A stretch of DNA of 29,281 bases from an uncultured Acetatifactor sp. (GTDB taxonomy: Bacteria; Bacillota; Clostridia; Lachnospirales; Lachnospiraceae): assembly GCA_934394665.1 (NCBI GenBank), contig CAKRRS010000031.1, forward strand, positions 1 through 29,281, read 5' to 3'. Positions 24,715 through 29,281 of this stretch are shown one piece after another. The position numbers were made by a program, and so were the translations under genes. The notes under the pieces were generated by a model, which saw only the letters and a program-made list of their open reading frames with translations, did not search any database and had not been told where the DNA came from. Every line of letters begins with the position of its first letter. Position 1 is the first letter of the stretch.

Positions 24715-24743
24715 ATTCTCCTTCCACACTTTCACAGGAGAAT
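24715..24743 (-). promoter_or_regulatory. Hairpin covering the Shine–Dalgarno of the Rpn-family gene
   Basis: In the minus-strand message ATTCTCCT (24743–24736) is followed by a 13-nt loop and AGGAGAAT (24722–24715), a perfect 8-bp stem. The second arm contains most of the AAGGAG ribosome-binding site (24723–24718) that serves the ATG at 24710, so the site would be occluded when folded. Confidence 0.5.
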
Positions 24744-25180
24744 ATATACGGCACTTTATGAAACAAATCTTCCGATTTCTTTCTATATCTTCCCCTGCTC
24801 TATTGTCATTCATGGGTATCTAAGCAGGGATTCCTCTGAAGTCAAAGACATCAACTTGCGCTGATATAAAAGAATTGATGTAATGATTCAGCACTTCATT
24901 CGCAAATTATGAAAATTGCCTTAGTTCTGAATAATTACAAATTGAAATAGAAAAATCTGCTTACATGCTGAGAATAACAGACATCTATCTCATTGTCAAT
25001 GTAGCAGAATAGCAAAATCTTAACCCCTGGAATTTGGGTAATATGCTGTTTTAAAAATTTGTGACATTTTACCAACTTGCCAGCACAGTTTTCGTATGAT
25101 ATGGTGATAGTAGAAATATTTTTATTTCTTTCAAAATTCTTATAGACCCGTCAGTGATCAAAGTTTTCCCTTATTACTTA

Positions 25181-25200
25181 TTTTATATGGTTTTATATGG
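25181..25200. repeat. Exact tandem duplication of TTTTATATGG
   Basis: Two adjacent identical 10-bp units in the region ahead of the decayed Rpn-family gene. It may simply be slippage in AT-rich DNA. Confidence 0.7.
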
Positions 25201-25263
25201 AAAATATTTTTTTGTATTGTTTTATTTTATTTTTACATTCATTTTGCAACAGAAAGGAGATTT

Positions 25264-25907
25264 ATGGAGTTAAAACAAAATAATATAACCGGCAACTATT
25301 TCTCGGAGGAATATTTGATGAATACTGTGTCAAGATGCTGGATACTCCGCATTTTGTGGTATTTTATAACGGGACGGATCCTCTCCCGGAATACAGTACC
25401 CTGAAGCTGTCCAGCGCCTACCGGAATAAGGAAGAGGCTCCTCAGCTTGAATTACAGGTACAAATAATCAATATCAATCTCGGGTTCAACGCCGAGCTGA
25501 TGGATGCCTGCCAGATTTTAAAGGAGTACGCCCAGTTTGTCGCAGAAGTCCGTGAGCAGGCAAAGGTGTATCCAAATCGACAGGCTATCGTTCAGGCAGT
25601 GGATGTGTGTATTAAGAAAGATATTTTGAAGGAATTTTTGCTTGAGAATAAGAAGGAGGTTATTGATATGGTGTTTTTCGAATATGACGCTGAGGCGGAA
25701 AAGAGAGTTATTTATAAGGATGGCGTAGAGGAAGGCAGAGCAAAAGAAATTGTTCGGTCATGCAAGGACTTTAACTTGTCAAAAGAGGATGCAATCCACA
25801 AGTTAGAGACTCTACTATCAATCCCTACACAATCTGCCATTGACTATTACGAAAAATTTTCAAAGGAATTTGAAAATGAATTCTCAAAAGCACAAAAAAT
25901 TATGTAA
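25264..25907 (+). pseudogene. Decayed Rpn-family gene with internal deletion
   Basis: A strong AAAGGAG precedes ATG at 25264, which begins MELKQNNITGNYFSEEYL but soon runs out of frame and stops at about 25404. From about 25305 another frame carries the C-terminal half of an Rpn-family protein: LDTPHFVVFYNGTDPLPEYS, LELQVQIININLGFNAELM, then a helical tail EEGRAKEIVRSCKDFNLSKE and an end KEFENEFSKAQKIM. The nuclease core with the D...ExQ residues is missing. The simplest reading is that the original ribosome-binding site and first codons have been fused out of frame to the 3' half by an internal deletion. The 3' part could still be translated from ATG at 25335 (to 25907), but would lack catalytic residues. 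Confidence 0.65.
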
Positions 25908-25922
25908 AAGGAGCACATTGAT

Positions 25923-26027
25923 ATGAACTTTTTCAAATATGATGCTGAGCTTTCTATTTCTACACAGGCAGCTATGGATTACTATGATATTTTTTCGAAG
26001 GAATTGGATAAAGAAATCTTTGGATGA
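25923..26027 (+). pseudogene. Miniature duplicate of the Rpn-family C-terminus
   Basis: A 34-codon frame, MNFFKYDAEL joined to SISTQAAMDYYDIFSKEL, ending at TGA. Both halves resemble separated parts of the preceding remnant: MVFFEYDAEAEKR and LSIPTQSAIDYYEKFSKEF. It therefore looks like a second copy of the same C-terminal region from which the middle (about 46 codons) has been deleted in frame. An AAAAGGAG stands 13 nt before the ATG. It is probably non-functional. Confidence 0.6.
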
Positions 26028-26051
26028 TCAAAAGGTCTTATAAGAACTCCA

Positions 26052-26080
26052 AAAGGGCAGCCCGTATAGGACTGCCCTTT
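26052..26080 (-). terminator. Terminator of the flagellin gene
   Basis: AAAGGGCAG (26052–26060) and CTGCCCTTT (26072–26080) pair over nine bases, with CC/GG added inward. T-rich sequence lies on both sides, so it may work in both directions. It lies 68 nt after the flagellin stop codon and faces the Rpn remnants. Confidence 0.75.
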
Positions 26081-26147
26081 GGTTCTTACATAACTCTTAC
26101 AGATATGGTTCGTTCCTCTTTGGAAACAACCTGCTCTCAGCTTAAGC

Positions 26148-27527
26148 TTACTGTAACAGAGACAGTACGCCCTGGTTAGCCTGATTGGACTGAGCCAGCA
26201 TAGCCTGACCTGCCTGAGCCAGGATGTTGTTGTTGGAGTACTTAACCATCTCAGTAGCCATATCGGTATCACGGATCTGGCTCTCTGCGCTGGTGGTATT
26301 CTCTACAACGTTATCCAGGTTGTTGATGGTGTGCTCCAGACGGTTCTGGATAGCACCGAGTGCAGATCTCTGGGTGGATACTTTCTGGATAGAAGCCTTC
26401 AAGGTCTCAATAGACTTTGTAGCCGCATCCTCAGTACTTACATCCAGTCCCTTAACACCAATGCCTTCAGCGCTCATGGATTCGATATCAAGAGAAATCT
26501 TGTTGTCATCATTTCCATCTGCACCAACATGAAGAGATAAGGTAAGAGCCTTGGTATAAGTTTCTTCAACAGTTTCTGTTTTTTCTGCAGCTGCATCCTG
26601 GCCAGGTGTTACATTAATGAACTTACTAACCTGTTCAGCGCCAACTTCAGTCCAATTTCCGTTAGATGCCTTTGCATAGAATGTGGTTTTGATAGATCCA
26701 TCCGTATTAAAAAGATCTTTCAGATCTTTTGCTTCTACAAGTGCAGTACCATCGTTAGCTGTTGAAACTTTCGTACTCTGAGACTCAAATACTCCTTCTA
26801 CATCTGTATTTTTTACCTTCTGAGCCGTTAACTGTGCACCAAAATCAGTTGCACTATCCGCTGCTGCCTTATACAGTTCAACACCATCCTTTAAAGCTGC
26901 CTTTCCACCCTTGATTTCAAACAAATCATCAAAATCGGCGGCGGTAATGGCTTCAGTAGAACCTTTTTTATACCACTTTGCGTCAGTAGCCAATGTTTTA
27001 CCGGTCTTAAGTCCTACTTTATCGACACCAACACCAGCTGCATAGGTTGCCTTTACAGCAATAGCTTCCTTAGCAGGAGTCGTCTTGGTAACTTCACGGG
27101 TATCTGTACCGTCACCCTTCAGCAGATAAGTCTCATTGAACTTGGTGGTCTCAGATACACGATCAATTTCCTTAACCAGCTGATCAATCTCATCCTGAAT
27201 GTATCCACGATCATCCTCAGAGTTGGTTCCGTTAGAAGCCTTAACTGCCAGTTCGTTCATTCTCTGCAGCATATCATGTACTTCGGTCAGGGCGCCTTCA
27301 GCGGTCTGTACTGCACTGATACCATCCTGTGCGTTCAGGGAAGCCTGTGTCAGACCTCTGATCTGCTTTCTCATCTTCTCACTGATGGACAGGCCTGCTG
27401 CATCATCTGCTGCTCTGTTGATCTTGTAACCGGATGAAAGTTTCTCAGTAGACTTAGCCTGAGTCTTGGTGGTGATGCCTAACATTCTGTTAGAGTTCAT
27501 AGCTGTAAGATTGTGTTGTACTACCAT
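26148..27527 (-). CDS. Flagellin
   Basis: A 459-residue flagellar filament protein. The conserved N-terminal D0/D1 ([56 protein letters not shown]) and C-terminal D1/D0 ([52 protein letters not shown] end) are intact, around a variable surface region of about residues 150–350. In the TLR5-binding segment [15 protein letters not shown] is present, with Asn in place of the Arg of Salmonella QRVRELAV. The gene stands alone on its strand, so it is one flagellin unit away from other flagellar genes. A sigma-28 promoter, a 180-nt leader and a CsrA-type hairpin lie upstream; GGAGG precedes the ATG. Confidence 0.96.
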   Translation of the reverse strand: MVVQHNLTAMNSNRMLGITTKTQAKSTEKLSSGYKINRAADDAAGLSISEKMRKQIRGLTQASLNAQDGISAVQTAEGALTEVHDMLQRMNELAVKASNGTNSEDDRGYIQDEIDQLVKEIDRVSETTKFNETYLLKGDGTDTREVTKTTPAKEAIAVKATYAAGVGVDKVGLKTGKTLATDAKWYKKGSTEAITAADFDDLFEIKGGKAALKDGVELYKAAADSATDFGAQLTAQKVKNTDVEGVFESQSTKVSTANDGTALVEAKDLKDLFNTDGSIKTTFYAKASNGNWTEVGAEQVSKFINVTPGQDAAAEKTETVEETYTKALTLSLHVGADGNDDNKISLDIESMSAEGIGVKGLDVSTEDAATKSIETLKASIQKVSTQRSALGAIQNRLEHTINNLDNVVENTTSAESQIRDTDMATEMVKYSNNNILAQAGQAMLAQSNQANQGVLSLLQ

Positions 27528-27550
27528 AATATATTCCTCCTTGAATTGAC

Positions 27551-27568
27551 GAGCGCTTCCTTGCGCTC
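27551..27568 (-). promoter_or_regulatory. Putative CsrA-binding hairpin in the flagellin leader
   Basis: In the minus-strand leader GAGCGC, loop AAGGAA, GCGCTC: a perfect 6-bp stem presenting GGA in a six-base loop, with CAAGGAAG matching the core of the CsrA site (CANGGANG). The Shine–Dalgarno GGAGG (27540–27536) lies about 11 nt further on and could be the second site. This is the layout of the Bacillus hag leader controlled by CsrA and FliW. Confidence 0.55.
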
Positions 27569-27715
27569 CGTTGTTTGCTTTGGCAATGTCTGCTCCGGGC
27601 TCGCACTTCCCATTACTTTCATCGCCATTGTCTTCCGTATCTCCGGCGTGCGAAACTTTTGAATTGGAAGAAATTGTTAGGTAAGCATTTGTTATATTTG
27701 CTTTACTTGATAAGT

Positions 27716-27742
27716 ATATCGGAGAGGATTTTAGAAACTTAA
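27716..27742 (-). promoter_or_regulatory. Sigma-28 (SigD/FliA) promoter of flagellin
   Basis: On the minus strand TTAAGTTT (27742–27735), an 11-bp spacer and TCCGATAT (27723–27716). The sigma-28 consensus is TAAAGTTT, 11 bp, GCCGATAA, so there is one mismatch in the -35 and two in the -10. The predicted start near 27708 gives a leader of about 180 nt. Confidence 0.75.
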
Positions 27743-27775
27743 CCCCCTTTTTGAAAAAATATTTGCTTCCTTATT

Positions 27776-27920
27776 TTTTTCGAGCTTTTTTTCGAGTCTT
27801 ATTTTGTATTTTTCGAATGATGTGTTTTATATTTTTCGAGTATTTTATTTTGTATTTTTCTATTTTAATCCTTTCATTTCTGTGGTATTCTTTTAAAGAC
27901 TGCATATCGCTATTTTTCGA
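27776..27920 (+). repeat. Five TTTTTCGA repeats upstream of the esterase gene
   Basis: TTTTTCGA occurs at 27776, 27788, 27809, 27832 and 27913 within 145 bp; three are 21–23 bp apart, about two helical turns. Two copies of ATTTTGTATTTTTC (27801–27814 and 27847–27860) overlap this region. The regular spacing on one face of DNA suggests binding sites, but simple T-rich bias is possible. Confidence 0.6.
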
Positions 27921-27924
27921 CAAA
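27916..27924 (-). promoter_or_regulatory. Spo0A box upstream of the esterase gene
   Basis: TTTGTCGAA on the minus strand (27924–27916) is an exact match to the Spo0A box TTTGTCRAA. It coincides with the last TTTTTCGA repeat, 46 bp ahead of the esterase ATG, and lies some 170 bp behind the flagellin promoter. Confidence 0.45.
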
Positions 27925-27969
27925 TACTTTCCTTTTTTAAAACATATACAGTCAGAATCAGGAGTACGA

Positions 27970-28890
27970 ATGAAGAGTTTTATCTGTGAAATGTTTTATA
28001 AGCAACGTGCGGCATTCGAGCAGACTTATGCCTCCCGGGGCAGGGAGTATCCCCTGCCGGAGGATGTGACGCTTGCAAAAGATATTTTTTATGATGAAAA
28101 ACATGTTCCCGAGCATCGCCTCGATGTCTACCGTCCCAAGGGGCGCGAGCAGGAGGTGCTGCCTGTGATCGTCAATTTCCACGGCGGCGGTCTCCTCATG
28201 GGCAATAAGGAGTTCAACCGTCCTTTTTGCGCTTCCCTTTGTGAAGCAGGATATGTGGTATTCTGTGTGGAATACCGTCTGGTGCCCGATTGTCTGTTTT
28301 TTGATCAGTTGGCCGATCTGCATCTGGCGCTTGACTATATCAAGGAGCATCTGTCCGAATACGGCGGTGACATCTCCCGGGTATATGCCTGCGGCGACAG
28401 CGGCGGTGCCTGCCTGCTGACCTACGGTGCGGCCATGCAGAAAAATAAGGCTGTAGCGAAAGCCGCCGGTATCACGCCTTCGGATCTGCCGATCCGGGCT
28501 TTGGGGCTGGTCAGCGGAATGTTCTATACGAACCGCCTGGATCAGATCGGACTTTTCCTCCCCGGATATCTCTACGGCAGACATTATAAAAAAAGTGCTT
28601 TTGCCCCCTATGTATCTCCGGAGCATAAAGACATTGTGGAAAGTCTCCCACCGAGCCTTCTGATCACCAGTGAGAATGATAATCTGCAAAAATATACGCT
28701 GGATTTTGCAAAGGCTCTGCGCAGACATCAGATGCCCCATAAACTGATCAACTACCCGAAGGATCCCCACCTGACCCATGCATTCAGTGCTTTTTACCCG
28801 GAGCTTCCGGAAAGTAAAGAAGTTATCCACAATATCATCCACTTTTTTGAACATACCGAGGAAGATTGCAAAGGAGGAAATGCACAATGA
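27970..28890 (+). CDS. Alpha/beta hydrolase (HSL-family esterase/lipase)
   Basis: A 306-residue serine esterase of the hormone-sensitive-lipase type (family IV). The oxyanion-hole motif is NFHGGGLLMG (HGGG at 71–74), the nucleophile elbow GDSGGA (Ser144), followed by likely acid Asp in TSENDNLQ and His in HLTHAF near the C-terminus. It should hydrolyse short-chain or activated esters in the cytoplasm; there is no signal peptide. The start at 27970 is preferred because AGGAG lies seven bases upstream; the longer hydrophobic frame from 27751 is T-rich DNA. The gene overlaps the next one by ATGA (28887–28890), so the two are translationally coupled. Confidence 0.88.
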   Translation: MKSFICEMFYKQRAAFEQTYASRGREYPLPEDVTLAKDIFYDEKHVPEHRLDVYRPKGREQEVLPVIVNFHGGGLLMGNKEFNRPFCASLCEAGYVVFCVEYRLVPDCLFFDQLADLHLALDYIKEHLSEYGGDISRVYACGDSGGACLLTYGAAMQKNKAVAKAAGITPSDLPIRALGLVSGMFYTNRLDQIGLFLPGYLYGRHYKKSAFAPYVSPEHKDIVESLPPSLLITSENDNLQKYTLDFAKALRRHQMPHKLINYPKDPHLTHAFSAFYPELPESKEVIHNIIHFFEHTEEDCKGGNAQ

Positions 28891-29281
28891 CATACGACGA
28901 AACTGTTTTCAAAGAAAAAGCCAATCGGAAAGCGCGTAAGATCTGGATCATTTTTGCTGTTTTACTGAGTGCCAACTATGGCTCCGATGCATCCGGGGGA
29001 TTATATCCCACCACTTCTTATCTGATTTTCCTGGCATTGTGCTGGCTGCCTCTGATCCTCGGCGAAGTGCTGCTACGTGTAAAGGGCTGGGCAACAGAAC
29101 TCTACCGCTACGATCTGGTCATCGGTTACGGTATCTTCTATACCTTTGTTATCTGTACCACAGCGTCACCCATCGCATTCACTTACATCCTTCCGGTGAC
29201 GAGCTTACTGGTCCTGTATAAGAACCGGAAATTCATGATCAACTGCGGTATCGTCAACTCTCTGATCATTGTGGGTGCTGC
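28887..29281 (+). CDS. Multi-spanning membrane protein, N-terminal part (sensor/MCP-like)
   Basis: The first 131 residues of a gene that runs off the window. After MTYDETVFKEKANRKARK come membrane segments (IWIIFAVLLSANYG, YLIFLALCWLPLILGEVLL, then YGIFYTFVICTTASPIAFTY and ILPVTSLLVLY, ending before NRKFMINCGIVNSLIIVG). Short charged N-terminus plus several closely spaced helices and the LYKNRKFMINCG motif resemble the membrane sensor part of methyl-accepting chemotaxis proteins or diguanylate cyclases of Lachnospiraceae; I cannot tell which without the C-terminus. AGGAGG lies ten bases upstream of the ATG, which overlaps the esterase stop codon. Confidence 0.6.
   Translation, partial: MTYDETVFKEKANRKARKIWIIFAVLLSANYGSDASGGLYPTTSYLIFLALCWLPLILGEVLLRVKGWATELYRYDLVIGYGIFYTFVICTTASPIAFTYILPVTSLLVLYKNRKFMINCGIVNSLIIVGA

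Larger units (their letters stand above)
24711..25263. other. AT-rich intergenic region between divergent Rpn-family genes
   Basis: A 553-bp stretch with no supportable gene. It contains the ribosome-binding-site hairpin of the minus-strand Rpn gene (24715–24743), an exact tandem TTTTATATGG pair at 25181–25200, and a T-rich tract leading to AAAGGAG and the ATG of the decayed plus-strand copy at 25264. I saw no convincing promoter. Confidence 0.5.

Noticed and set aside
27751..27969. N-terminal hydrophobic extension of the esterase
   Set aside because: It translates T-rich DNA with repeats and a Spo0A box as a Phe-rich peptide; AGGAG directly precedes the ATG at 27970 and relatives of the family start there.
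27958..28893. Minus-strand open frame opposite the esterase
   Set aside because: The plus strand carries the esterase with HGGG and GDSGG motifs and a good ribosome-binding site; the antisense frame has neither.

Overview
The window looks like chromosome from an anaerobic, spore-forming, flagellated Firmicute of the Clostridia, most likely a Lachnospiraceae-type gut bacterium. The reasons are the sporulation cluster spoIIE–divIC–yabQ–yabP–rqcP–hup, the tilS–hpt–ftsH block beside it, a CotS-type spore-coat kinase homologue, a flagellin, strong AGGAGG-type ribosome-binding sites, and tRNA genes without an encoded CCA end. The family placement is inference from gene content, not from a search.

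Layout, left to right. 1–1073: 3' part of an S1-domain RNA-binding protein gene on the plus strand whose reading frame is broken at a run of seven A, followed by a strong terminator. 1333–3332: an AT-rich accessory patch with an unrecognised two-gene operon on the minus strand (cysteine-rich 256-aa protein plus a lipoprotein, ATGA overlap) and a plus-strand brnT–brnA toxin–antitoxin operon. 3447–3685: tRNA-Leu(UAA) and tRNA-Tyr(GUA), minus strand, with their own promoter and terminator. 3757–7772: a GT-C membrane glycosyltransferase and an intracellular GH13 alpha-glucanase, minus strand. 8217–15282: the conserved housekeeping and sporulation block, all minus strand: hup, rqcP, yabP, yabQ, divIC, spoIIE, tilS, hpt, ftsH. 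15432–22131: PEGA lipoprotein, CotS-like protein, CCA-adding enzyme, HAD phosphatase and membrane-anchored PrsA-type peptidyl-prolyl isomerase, minus strand. 22303–26027: a second accessory patch with an AAA_14/DUF4143 ATPase, an Rpn-family nuclease and two decayed Rpn-family remnants. 26148–29281: flagellin (minus strand), a regulatory intergenic region, then an esterase overlapping the start of a multi-spanning membrane sensor (plus strand, runs off the window).

How the parts work together. The yab/spoIIE block couples cell division (DivIC), ribosome quality control (RqcP), nucleoid compaction (HU) and entry into sporulation. Its promoters can be read by eye: a sigma-E-like promoter ahead of yabPQ and a Spo0A-type promoter (TTGACA, 21-bp spacer, TATAAT, overlapping 0A box) ahead of spoIIE. 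The spoIIE product is short, about 392 residues, and lacks the usual N-terminal membrane domain. The flagellin gene has a sigma-28 promoter and a long leader with a hairpin presenting GGA in its loop just upstream of the Shine–Dalgarno sequence, as expected for CsrA control.

No CRISPR array, rRNA, complete insertion sequence or prophage is visible. The most unusual items are the membrane-less SpoIIE behind a Spo0A-type promoter, the putative CsrA hairpin in the flagellin leader, the apparently leaderless brnT message, the 146-nt yabQ/divIC out-of-frame overlap, and the decayed Rpn copies.
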